Source of the DNA: an uncultured Christensenellaceae bacterium | Lineage (GTDB): Bacteria; Bacillota; Clostridia; Christensenellales; Pumilibacteraceae | Length of the DNA stretch: 64,000 bases | Assembly (NCBI GenBank): GCA_910586925.1 | Contig: CAJUKG010000009.1 | Span: 1-64,000 of the forward strand | Reading direction: 5' to 3' | Part shown: piece after piece, positions 16,601 through 24,647 of the stretch | How the letters are laid out: every line of letters begins with the position of its first letter | Numbering within the stretch: the stretch's first letter is position 1 | The notes under the pieces: model-generated | Told to the model about the DNA's origin: nothing | What the model saw: the letters and a program-made list of their open reading frames with translations, nothing else | Database searches by the model: none | Made by a program: the position numbers and the translations under genes

Positions 16601-19168
16601 ATGAAAAAGAATGTTTTGCACAGACTGTGCGGCGTCGTACTCGCCGTCGTGATGACGGTAACTGCAACGCAGCTGCTTCTCGGCTGTTCGCTTATCGGCT
16701 GGATCTTCGGCGGCGACGGCTATATCATGTTTACCCGCGGCAATATAACGTTGCAAGCGGGCGACAGCTATGACGTTTCCTCGATCGTGGACAGCGATTC
16801 GAGTTATACTCTTTCTTCCGCCGATACGTCCGTCGTTACGGTGAGCGGAAAGAAAATCACCGCCCGTTCGGTGGGTACGACGTTCGTCACGGCGGAAACG
16901 TCGTATGCGAGCGACCGTATTCGCGTCACCGTTACCGACGTCGAACCCGATTCGCTGTCGCTTGATGCGGATGGCGAGCTGATACAGACAATGGGCGAAA
17001 CGAGCGAAGTCGCATTCACCCCGATCGCGAAAGGGTCGATAGTTTCAAAAGCCGTCGATTGGTACGTGAACGGCGAACGCGTCGATACCAAACTCGCGGG
17101 CGACGTATTTACGTTTGTGCCGTCGGCGGCGGGCGCGTATGTCGTAAAAGCGGAGGCGGGCGTATATTCGGACGAAAAAACGGTGCGTTGCTACTACCCC
17201 GTTTCGGCGGAAGTGACTGCGTCGGGCGAACTCGAGCAGACGAGTCAGCCGTATTCCGCCGTCAATTTTTCAGTGGACGTCGAGCGCAACAACCGCAATC
17301 CCGACGATTATATCGAATGGTACGACGGAGATGCGTTGCTGTATGCGGGGTCTGTTACTTCGTATATGTACAGACCGACGCCCGGTCGGCATACCATTCG
17401 CGCGTATGTGAACGGTAAGCACGTGTATACCGCGGACGGATTTTTCCGCGGCTCGGTAACGCCGTCGAAGCCGAATATAGTGTTCGATAATTCGTTCCCG
17501 CACGTGTATATCGAGTGTGATGCTGTGGGGCTTGCGGCGGTGGAAATTTCTTCGCCGCTCGGCACCGTCACCGAGTATAAGCAGTCCGATCCCCGTTACG
17601 CGTCGCTTTTTACCGAGTACGGCTTCGATGCGGGCGAGTTTATATCGCTGTGCGCGACGTCTAATATGCGGCGCAGTTATACGGTGCGGGTAAAATCGCT
17701 CGGCGACGGCGACGTATATACGGAGAGCGGTTATTCGGTCGAGGCTACGTTCACTCAGCTCGCGCCGACGGCAAAGCGGTATATAGAAACGTTTTACCTC
17801 GGGTCCGACGGGTACGTCACTTCGGAGCGCGAGTTCGTCGAGCTGTTCGAGTACCACGTTATAAACCGCAAGAAAACGGCGGGCGCGACCGTCGCATTCG
17901 ACTGCTATATAGCATTCGATTACGACGGCGACGCGAACGATTTGTGGAACGATGCGTTCCCGATAGCCGCGACGAGCGGCACGTATAAGAATATAACGTC
18001 GTCGATAAACAACAGAGTGTTCCGCACTTCGTTCAACGTCGATACCGTGAACCGCCCGACAAGGCAGGCGGTCGAGTCCTCGGGGTACAGGCGTGCGGAA
18101 CAACTGCACGCGATACTCCCGCATATAAACTACGACGAGGACAAATATCGCACGGGCGAAAATATATTTTATATCGACAACGTTTCGCGCACCGCAAACG
18201 TGACATACACCGACGAGCTGTATTTGGCTGTCGAGCGCGGCGTAAGACCGTTGCCCGCGGCAGGTTCGGCGGCGGACACGGTGTACGATCTTGCCCGCGA
18301 CGTTTTGCGCAAGATCTGCACCGACGACATGACGGACGAGCAAAAGGCGCATGCGATTTACGATTGGATCATGTGGAAGGTCGCTTACGATACGCCCGCA
18401 ACGCGAGGCTCGGGCGGAGAAGACTATTCGGCGTATTACCTCGAAGGGGTGTTTGCGGACGGCAAAACGCCTATCGGCGGGGTGGTGTACGAGCCGTACG
18501 CGGTGTGCGACGGCATGAGTAAGGCGTATTCGCTGCTGTGCAATATGGAAGGCGTGCCGTGCGTGAGAGTGGTCGGCACTGCGGGAAGTTCGGCGGACGA
18601 TGCGGGCGGACACGCCTGGAACAAAGTGTTTGTAAACGGCGGTTGGTACGTCGTCGATTGCACCTGGGGCGATGCGGTGGCTGCGATCGACCTCGGCGGG
18701 TTCGTGAAAACCGATTGCGAACTCGGACTGCACGACAATCTTTTCTTGACCGAAGCGCAGATCGAGGGCGATCATTTCGAGCCGTACATGTCGGGCGAAA
18801 GTTCGATAGTGTACGCGCCCGTCGCGTCCGAAAAGCGGTATAACGTGTACGAGCGCATGGAGTTCGACGGCGTTACGATCGACAGCAGCGTCAAGCGCAC
18901 GCAGGACGCCGAAGCGCGGGTGCGCGAAATAGTCGCTCGGTACGCGGAAGCATGCCGACGACTCGATAGCGTGATTGTGCCCGGTATCGCGACGCCGAGC
19001 AGAATAAACTATCGCGGTTTCGAAATCTATTTCGACGGCGGAGTCGATATGAGCGACGGCGAGATCGCGTCGCTTGTAAGCAGCGCGCTTCGCACCGCGC
19101 GACCCGAGCTTCGCGCCCGCACGTTCGTAATGAACAATATAGTGCTCGTATTGATGTATAAAGCGTGA
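16601..19168 (+). CDS. Large lipoprotein with intact transglutaminase-like domain
   Basis: An 855-residue lipoprotein with lipobox LLLGC near residue 28. It has a Big2-like domain (about 40-115, with VTVSGKKITARSVGTTFV), several beta modules and a C-terminal transglutaminase-like domain of the kind found in bacterial surface proteins (DEQKAHAIYDWIMWK near 585). The catalytic triad is complete: Cys636 in AVCDGMSKAY, His671 in GGHAWNKV and Asp686 in VVDCTWGD. GGGAGGAG directly before the ATG decides the start. It is clearly paralogous to the upstream gene over its whole length. The family cleaves or cross-links proteins or peptidoglycan peptides outside the cell; the target here is unknown. Confidence 0.85.
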   Translation: MKKNVLHRLCGVVLAVVMTVTATQLLLGCSLIGWIFGGDGYIMFTRGNITLQAGDSYDVSSIVDSDSSYTLSSADTSVVTVSGKKITARSVGTTFVTAETSYASDRIRVTVTDVEPDSLSLDADGELIQTMGETSEVAFTPIAKGSIVSKAVDWYVNGERVDTKLAGDVFTFVPSAAGAYVVKAEAGVYSDEKTVRCYYPVSAEVTASGELEQTSQPYSAVNFSVDVERNNRNPDDYIEWYDGDALLYAGSVTSYMYRPTPGRHTIRAYVNGKHVYTADGFFRGSVTPSKPNIVFDNSFPHVYIECDAVGLAAVEISSPLGTVTEYKQSDPRYASLFTEYGFDAGEFISLCATSNMRRSYTVRVKSLGDGDVYTESGYSVEATFTQLAPTAKRYIETFYLGSDGYVTSEREFVELFEYHVINRKKTAGATVAFDCYIAFDYDGDANDLWNDAFPIAATSGTYKNITSSINNRVFRTSFNVDTVNRPTRQAVESSGYRRAEQLHAILPHINYDEDKYRTGENIFYIDNVSRTANVTYTDELYLAVERGVRPLPAAGSAADTVYDLARDVLRKICTDDMTDEQKAHAIYDWIMWKVAYDTPATRGSGGEDYSAYYLEGVFADGKTPIGGVVYEPYAVCDGMSKAYSLLCNMEGVPCVRVVGTAGSSADDAGGHAWNKVFVNGGWYVVDCTWGDAVAAIDLGGFVKTDCELGLHDNLFLTEAQIEGDHFEPYMSGESSIVYAPVASEKRYNVYERMEFDGVTIDSSVKRTQDAEARVREIVARYAEACRRLDSVIVPGIATPSRINYRGFEIYFDGGVDMSDGEIASLVSSALRTARPELRARTFVMNNIVLVLMYKA

Positions 19169-19204
19169 TTGGACGAAACGTTCGTCGCGTGCTTCGACCG
19201 ATAA

Positions 19205-19927
19205 TTATTTCGCGAGCGACGCAAACATTTTCAAGAACTTCGAAACGGGCGCGGCGGGTTTTCCGTCGGCGTCCTTTTCGTTTGTGTCGAGGAGAATGGA
19301 CGATACGCCGCTTGCGGTAAGTGCGGCGGCTACCGACATTCCGCATGCGGAGAACAGTATGCGCGGCACGGGTCGAAGAAAACTTTCGCCTATGGGCGCG
19401 GCTGTGTGGATATAATATTTCGCATCGTGAAATTTCGCGGACTTGAGAAATCCGTCGAAGGCGGCGGGGGAAACGAACAGCGGCGGGCATATGAAACAAA
19501 ACGCTTCGAAAAGTCGTTTTTCGCAGGCGGCGAGCGTGAGTGCCGCGCCGCAACCGAGTTCTTTGCCGAGGAATGCGAATCTGTTTATCGAAAACCTTTT
19601 GATTAGATAGGGAACGAGAGTGGTGACGATATAGTCGCGGTAGCTTTCGGCTCCGCCTCCGCCTTCGGGGAATTCAAAATCGCTTTTTTCGACGGGGAAA
19701 GGCAAAAAGTCGGCGAGCCGAGTGCTTTCGTTGCTGTCTATCCCGACGAGTGCGGTGTTTTTTATTTTCAATCGCTTGGCGAGCGCGACGATATTGTCGT
19801 CGCCGTCGAACCATGCGCCGCCGTCGGCGAAGATCACGGCGCGGTCGCATTTATCGGGTGCGTAAATGCGTATCGTCCGAGCGAACGCGCCTTTGGAAAT
19901 GACTGCTATTTGATAATTGCGTTTCAT
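19205..19927 (-). CDS. Esterase-D-like alpha/beta hydrolase, nucleophile missing
   Basis: A 240-residue protein resembling the enterochelin esterase/esterase D group: RTIRIYAPDKCDRAVIFADG near the start, GIDSNESTRLADFLPFPV in the middle, and an alpha/beta core. At the nucleophile elbow, where relatives have GxSxG, it reads GKELGCG, so glutamate (Glu123) stands where serine is expected. It is probably not an active serine hydrolase. The ATG at 19927 is preceded by AAGGTCGG at a rather long distance. A near-consensus promoter lies 34-62 bases upstream. It could have become a binding protein. Confidence 0.7.
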   Translation of the reverse strand: MKRNYQIAVISKGAFARTIRIYAPDKCDRAVIFADGGAWFDGDDNIVALAKRLKIKNTALVGIDSNESTRLADFLPFPVEKSDFEFPEGGGGAESYRDYIVTTLVPYLIKRFSINRFAFLGKELGCGAALTLAACEKRLFEAFCFICPPLFVSPAAFDGFLKSAKFHDAKYYIHTAAPIGESFLRPVPRILFSACGMSVAAALTASGVSSILLDTNEKDADGKPAAPVSKFLKMFASLAK

Positions 19928-19960
19928 AATGCACCGACCTTGCGAAATATCGTTCTCTAT

Positions 19961-19989
19961 ATTATACAGCGACAAATTAAAAAAGTCAA
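19961..19989 (-). promoter_or_regulatory. Promoter of the esterase-like gene
   Basis: On the minus strand TTGACT (19989-19984), 17 bp, TATAAT (19966-19961). It is divergent from the promoter at 20015-20043. Confidence 0.82.
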
Positions 19990-20014
19990 TATTTCAAAAT
20001 GCGTCGTCAAATCC

Positions 20015-20043
20015 TTGCTTTTGGTATTTTTATGTGTTATAAT
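20015..20043 (+). promoter_or_regulatory. Promoter of the CCA-transferase gene
   Basis: TTGCTT (20015-20020), 17 bp, TATAAT (20038-20043). The leader to the start codon is about 125 bases and contains a small ATACC/GGTAT hairpin (20056-20070). No riboswitch class is recognised. Confidence 0.78.
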
Positions 20044-20175
20044 GATACCAACTTATACCGCAAAGGTATTAACTATAAAATACGAATATCGGTTTTCGGT
20101 TTTTCCGCGCTCTTTGCTTGCATTCGAAGTGAGCGGTTGCGTGCGGGAATTTCGAGCCGAAAGGAATCGTTTTGC

Positions 20176-21555
20176 ATGAAAATACAACTCGAAGAAAAGG
20201 TAGCCAAGTTCATAAGCAGTTTGGGTGAAAATGTCTATGTCGTCGGCGGATACGTTCGCAACGCGTTAAGCGGGTACAAGACCTCGGATATAGACATAGC
20301 CGGTCCCATCCCCGCGCTCGCGCTCAACCTGCCGCCTCACACCACCATGAGCATGGTCAATCACCGCATGGGCACTGCACAGCTCGTCTGCGACGGCGTG
20401 CGTTACGAATATACGCCGTTTCGCGTCGAGGTGTACAACCCGGGCGGAGAGCATACTCCCGTGCGCGTGAGCTTTACGAGCGATCTCAATGCCGACGCCG
20501 AGCGTCGTGATTTTTGTTGTAACGCGATATATTACGACGTGCGCAAGGACGAACTCATAGACCCGCTGAACGGTATTCGCGACGTCGAGCAAAAGATACT
20601 TCGCGGTTGCAATAAGCATGTTTTCGAGTCGGACGGACTGCGTCTGTTGCGGCTCGTGCGGCTCGCTTCGGAGCTGAATTATAAGATAGAGGGCGAAACG
20701 GCGCGGTCCGCTAAAGCAATGTGCGCAAACCTTGCCGACATAACGAGCGAAAGGAAACGCACCGAACTCGATAAGATCTTGCATGCCGATACCGTGTACG
20801 ACATGAAAAACGCGCATTATCGCGGACTGCGTCTTCTCAAACAGCTCGATCTGTGGAAAGAGCTTCTTCCCGAGATCGCCGCTTGCGACGGCGTAGCGCA
20901 GCCCGAACAGTATCATAAATACGACGTTATGGAACACACTTTTCAGTGCGTAAGATATGCGCCGCCGCTTCGTAACGTGCGGCTCGCGGCACTGTTGCAC
21001 GACGTGGGCAAACCGTACTGCCTCAACAATTTCGGCAATTTCCACGGTCACGAAAAGAGCTCGGCTATCATGGCGCGGATCATTCTCAACCGTTTGCGCT
21101 ATCCCAACGACGTCATAGAACAGGTGGTGCGGCTTTGCGGACTGCATATGTACGACATGCGCGGCGAGGCGCGCGAGTCCAAAGTGCGAATGTTCGTCGC
21201 GAAGAATTACGATATTCTCGATAAGCTCGTCGCGCTCATTCGCGCAGACAGGCTCGCTACAGGTTACGTCACGCCCGAGGAAGCGGAAGCGGCGCATCGG
21301 TTTGAAACGGTGCGCGAACAAATGATGGCGGACGGCACGCCGATACTCAAGCGTTCGTTGCGTATTTCGGGCAAAGACCTCTCGGACATGGGGTTCGAGA
21401 ACGAGGCGATCTCCGCCGCGCTCGAAAGTTTGTGGCACGACTGCGTGGTGTGCCCCAAGAACAACACCCCCGAATGGTTGTTCGCCGCCGCCGAAAGACT
21501 GCCCAAAAAACCGGACGAATTGAAAAAGTCGCAAGAAAAACCCGCCAAACAGTAA
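20176..21555 (+). CDS. cca: CCA tRNA nucleotidyltransferase with HD domain
   Basis: A 459-residue class II tRNA nucleotidyltransferase/poly(A) polymerase-type enzyme, which adds or repairs the 3' CCA of tRNA. The N-terminal catalytic head has VVGGYVRNALSG and the metal-binding DIDIAGP. The RRDFCCNAIYYD motif and the LRLVRLASELNYKIE flexible-loop region follow. An HD phosphohydrolase domain with LLHDVGKPYC is in the middle. The start at 20176 is chosen because it begins the conserved protein and follows AAAGGA; the frame extends further upstream without one. A strong terminator follows. Confidence 0.93.
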   Translation: MKIQLEEKVAKFISSLGENVYVVGGYVRNALSGYKTSDIDIAGPIPALALNLPPHTTMSMVNHRMGTAQLVCDGVRYEYTPFRVEVYNPGGEHTPVRVSFTSDLNADAERRDFCCNAIYYDVRKDELIDPLNGIRDVEQKILRGCNKHVFESDGLRLLRLVRLASELNYKIEGETARSAKAMCANLADITSERKRTELDKILHADTVYDMKNAHYRGLRLLKQLDLWKELLPEIAACDGVAQPEQYHKYDVMEHTFQCVRYAPPLRNVRLAALLHDVGKPYCLNNFGNFHGHEKSSAIMARIILNRLRYPNDVIEQVVRLCGLHMYDMRGEARESKVRMFVAKNYDILDKLVALIRADRLATGYVTPEEAEAAHRFETVREQMMADGTPILKRSLRISGKDLSDMGFENEAISAALESLWHDCVVCPKNNTPEWLFAAAERLPKKPDELKKSQEKPAKQ

Positions 21556-21566
21556 CGATAAGTTTA

Positions 21567-21604
21567 ACGTCCTCGCGCGCTCGATCGCGAGGGCGTTTTT
21601 TATT
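21567..21604 (+). terminator. Intrinsic terminator after cca
   Basis: ACGTCCTCGCG (21567-21577) pairs with CGCGAGGGCGT with one G-T wobble, followed by TTTTTTATT. Confidence 0.85.
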
Positions 21605-21654
21605 GTCTTAAAAGTGCGAAAGGCTAATATATTCGCGGAATTTCGACATACTAA

Positions 21655-22950
21655 ATGCGTATGAAAAAAAGTATACACGCGGTTAAATACATATTTGCGG
21701 TGTGGGCGGTTGTAGTTGCGGTGGCATTGCCGTGGGCGGTGACGAGCGCGGCGCATGCTGAAGAAGCGAAGCCTGCGGCGGTCGCCGTTGTGCGGGCGGA
21801 CGGCGAAAATGCCGCGCCTACTGTCACGATCGCCGCGGCGGGCGAGGAGTTTGTGTATAGCGACGAGTATATCGAACCTACCGATTTCACCGTCGCCGAG
21901 CAAATACGTACGCGACGGATAAACGCGCCGCTCAAAGAAAAATTCGAGCTTGTAGACAAATATCTCGCTAAAGGCGCGGATTACAAAACGGCTCTGTCGG
22001 TGTGTTTTCCTCGGCTTGCCGCGACGGTGGATGCGGCGTCCGAGCACGTATATAAGCCCGCGACCGACGCCGAAGTTACGTACCGATCGGAGCGTTTTAC
22101 GGTGTCGCGCGAAAAACGCGGCATAGCGGTGGACGAGAGCAGACTGTATGCGAGCATATATTATACGCTCAAGTTTGCCGGCGGCGGCGAAGTGGTCGCG
22201 CCGACGACGGTGTTGCAGCCGAGCGTTACGGCGAGCATGATAAGAGCGGAGCTGAACGTTCGCGGCAGGTATACCACAGAATACGCGTCGTCCACTGCGT
22301 CGCGAGCGCATAATGTGGAACTCGCGTTGCGCAAGATCGACGGCGCGTGCATAAAGCCCGGCGAGAGCCTGTCGTTTAATCGAACGGTGGGCGAGCGCAC
22401 CGCCGAAAACGGGTTCGAGAGCGCGAAGATCATAGTCGACGGTAAGTACACAGACGGCGTCGGCGGCGGCGTGTGCCAGGCGTCGACGGCGTTATACAAT
22501 GCGGCATTATTGGCGGGGCTGCCCGCGGCGGCGAACGCACATTCCATTTGTCCGTCGTATTGCCCGCCCGGGCTTGATGCGATGATAAGCGGATACAGCG
22601 ATCTCGTTGTAAAAAACACGACGGGCGGCACTGTGCGGATAGCGGTGCATTTCGAAAACCGCAGCGCGACAGTGACTGTGTACGGCGTAAAGAGCGCGGT
22701 GCGGATAGTGCCCGAGAGCGTTGTCGTAAAGCGCATAGAGCATGAGAGCATAGAGCAAACGGATACCGAGCACAAATACTTCGATGCCACGGCGTCGTGC
22801 GGCGACAGACAGCTCGTCGCGGTAGGCAAGGACGGATATATGAGCGAAACATACCTCAATTATTACGAAAACGGCGTGCTCACGCGCCGCGATAAAATTC
22901 GCACCGATACGTATAAACCGACGCCGCAGGTAATAGCCGTCGCGCCGTAA
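21655..22950 (+). CDS. Secreted VanW-domain protein
   Basis: A 431-residue protein with an N-terminal signal peptide (hydrophobic stretch ending TSAAHA). The C-terminal half is a clear VanW domain: GESLSFNRTVGERTAENGF, then GGGVCQASTALYNAALLAGL, then the Hs..Y.PPGLDA region and DLVVKNTTG. VanW domains are common in clostridial cell-wall proteins, but their activity is unknown; this is not evidence of vancomycin resistance. Two in-frame ATGs at 21655 and 21661 are both possible and neither has a strong ribosome site. A weak promoter (TTGTCT, 16 bp, TAATAT) overlaps the preceding terminator. Confidence 0.85.
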   Translation: MRMKKSIHAVKYIFAVWAVVVAVALPWAVTSAAHAEEAKPAAVAVVRADGENAAPTVTIAAAGEEFVYSDEYIEPTDFTVAEQIRTRRINAPLKEKFELVDKYLAKGADYKTALSVCFPRLAATVDAASEHVYKPATDAEVTYRSERFTVSREKRGIAVDESRLYASIYYTLKFAGGGEVVAPTTVLQPSVTASMIRAELNVRGRYTTEYASSTASRAHNVELALRKIDGACIKPGESLSFNRTVGERTAENGFESAKIIVDGKYTDGVGGGVCQASTALYNAALLAGLPAAANAHSICPSYCPPGLDAMISGYSDLVVKNTTGGTVRIAVHFENRSATVTVYGVKSAVRIVPESVVVKRIEHESIEQTDTEHKYFDATASCGDRQLVAVGKDGYMSETYLNYYENGVLTRRDKIRTDTYKPTPQVIAVAP

Positions 22951-23008
22951 AAATAACCCGCGAATAATGTCGGAATAACGCCGTATCGGCAATAGTCGCG
23001 TCAACCGC

Positions 23009-23037
23009 TTGACAAAGCGCGTGATTAGGGCTATAAT
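23009..23037 (+). promoter_or_regulatory. Promoter placing the transcript start at the lgt ATG
   Basis: TTGACA (23009-23014), 17 bp, TATAAT (23032-23037). Seven bases (CAAAAGT) separate the -10 from the ATG at 23045, so the mRNA is predicted to be leaderless. Confidence 0.87.
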
Positions 23038-23044
23038 CAAAAGT

Positions 23045-24118
23045 ATGAATTGGTACGGTTTGATAATAGCTATAGGCATATTGGTTTGCGTCGCGACGGC
23101 TTACCTCGTCGCGCGGCGCAGAGGGATAGAAGGCGATCTGATCGTCGACCTCATAGTGATATGTCTTCCGCTTGCGATAATCGGTGCGAGAACGTATCAC
23201 GTCGTGTTCGCCGTTCTCGGCGGCGAGAGCTGGAGTTTTGCGGAATTTTTCGGATTTCGCGACGGCAAGTTTGTCGGACTCGCGGGTCTTGCGATTTACG
23301 GCGGTATATTCGGTTCGCTTCTCGGCGCACTGATTTTCCACTTTATAAAAACGCGCAAATCGTTGCCCGAGGAGAAGCGCATCAACTTTTGGCAGATATG
23401 CGATCTCGGCTTTACTTTCATAATACTCGGACAGGGCATAGGACGTTGGGCGAATTACAGCAACCTCGAAGATTACGGCGGCGTCATAACAAACCCCGCG
23501 TGGCAATGGGAGCCGTTCGGCATTTTCGTGGAAGGGCAGTGGCATTATGCGCATTTCTTCTACGAATCGCTGTGGTGCATACTCGGCTTCGGCTTGCTGT
23601 TATGGTTGTACCTCGGTAAACGCAAGAGTTACGACGGCTTTGTGCTGTCGTGCTACAGCATATTTTACGGGCTTGGCAGGTCTTTTCTCGAAGCGGCGCG
23701 CACGCAGGACGTATTGATGATAGGCGGTGTGCGGGTAAGCCTGCTCGTCAGTATTTTGTTCATAGTCGGCGGCGTCGCGAACATAGTCGTGCACTGCGTT
23801 CTTGCCAAAAAAGCGGGAAAGAAGATTTTCATTTTCGTCGATCAAAGCAAGCTCGATACCGATTATTACGGTTACGAAAAAACCAAGCTGTATAAGCCTA
23901 TGCCCGACCTCGAGTATTTTTGGCAGCGCGGAAAAAAGAAAAAATCCTCGAACGACGATATAATCGTCGACGAGAGCGGGGTCGTCATTCATACGGGCGA
24001 CGACGGCGAAAAACCGCAAAACGCGGAAAAGTCCGCGCCTGCGACGAAGCAAAAACGGCCCTCGCAAACAGTGCCCGAAAACGCGGAGGAGAGCTATGAA
24101 GACAGCTGGGATGAGTGA
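23045..24118 (+). CDS. lgt: Prolipoprotein diacylglyceryl transferase
   Basis: A 357-residue membrane enzyme that attaches diacylglycerol to the lipobox cysteine of prolipoproteins such as those in this window. Family features are GARTYHVVFAVLGG, GLAIYGGIFGSLLGA, the signature region GQGIGRWANYSNLEDYGG, and the last helices with YESLWCILGF and FYGLGRSFLEAART. The C-terminal ~95 residues are a charged hydrophilic tail that relatives usually lack. The conserved protein begins at the ATG at 23045, 7 bases after a consensus -10; an upstream extension would overlap the promoter. Its end overlaps the next gene by 23 bases. Confidence 0.93.
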   Translation: MNWYGLIIAIGILVCVATAYLVARRRGIEGDLIVDLIVICLPLAIIGARTYHVVFAVLGGESWSFAEFFGFRDGKFVGLAGLAIYGGIFGSLLGALIFHFIKTRKSLPEEKRINFWQICDLGFTFIILGQGIGRWANYSNLEDYGGVITNPAWQWEPFGIFVEGQWHYAHFFYESLWCILGFGLLLWLYLGKRKSYDGFVLSCYSIFYGLGRSFLEAARTQDVLMIGGVRVSLLVSILFIVGGVANIVVHCVLAKKAGKKIFIFVDQSKLDTDYYGYEKTKLYKPMPDLEYFWQRGKKKKSSNDDIIVDESGVVIHTGDDGEKPQNAEKSAPATKQKRPSQTVPENAEESYEDSWDE

Positions 24119-24647
24119 CGCGGTTCTTCCGCTCACCAAAAAGCAAAAGGCAATAAGCAACGTCGTCATGGGCGTGCTTTTTCTGGCGGCGGGAGTGATC
24201 ATCGTGCTCGCGAGCGTCGGGGTCATTCCGGGCGGAGCTGTCGTCGCCGCGCCGACGGTGCTGTTTGCTTTCGGACTGTCGGTGCTGTTCAGTGCCGTGG
24301 TCGCGAAAAACGCGCTTTCGATGTGGTTTGCGGGTGTCGTGCTCGCGTGCGGCGCGACGTCGCTCGTCGAAATGGTGTCGCCCGCAACGTACGGCAATCT
24401 TTTCCCGATATACATTGCCGCGCCCGGCGTCGGCTGTGTGTTCGCGATTGTGTTTGCGGAAGCGAAAATGCCGCAAATCAAAGGCATTGTTTTCTTCGGC
24501 GTGCTTGCGGGGATATTCTCGCTTGCGTCGTCGGGACTTTGCGGCTGGGGACTGACGGGCGGACTGCTTGCGGCATTCGCGGGCGTCGCGGTGCTTTTCT
24601 TTGCCGTCGAAGGTTATTTGAGGAGGGATAAAACCGAAGATGCGTAA
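24096..24647 (+). CDS. Hypothetical six-helix membrane protein
   Basis: A 183-residue protein with about six hydrophobic helices, a short basic start and a charged end (LRRDKTEDA). GGAGGAG lies just before the ATG. It overlaps the end of lgt and the start of pncB, so the three are co-translated. I do not recognise a family. It contains no polar motif suggestive of catalysis; a small transporter or accessory membrane protein is possible. Confidence 0.75.
   Translation: MKTAGMSDAVLPLTKKQKAISNVVMGVLFLAAGVIIVLASVGVIPGGAVVAAPTVLFAFGLSVLFSAVVAKNALSMWFAGVVLACGATSLVEMVSPATYGNLFPIYIAAPGVGCVFAIVFAEAKMPQIKGIVFFGVLAGIFSLASSGLCGWGLTGGLLAAFAGVAVLFFAVEGYLRRDKTEDA

Noticed and set aside
20266..22311. Minus-strand frame of about 680 codons across cca and the VanW gene
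   Set aside because: It spans two clear genes and a terminator, with arginine/histidine-rich shadow composition.
21655..22950. Vancomycin resistance gene
   Set aside because: Only the VanW domain is present; no vanH/A/X or vanR/S genes are nearby and VanW domains are common in clostridial wall proteins.
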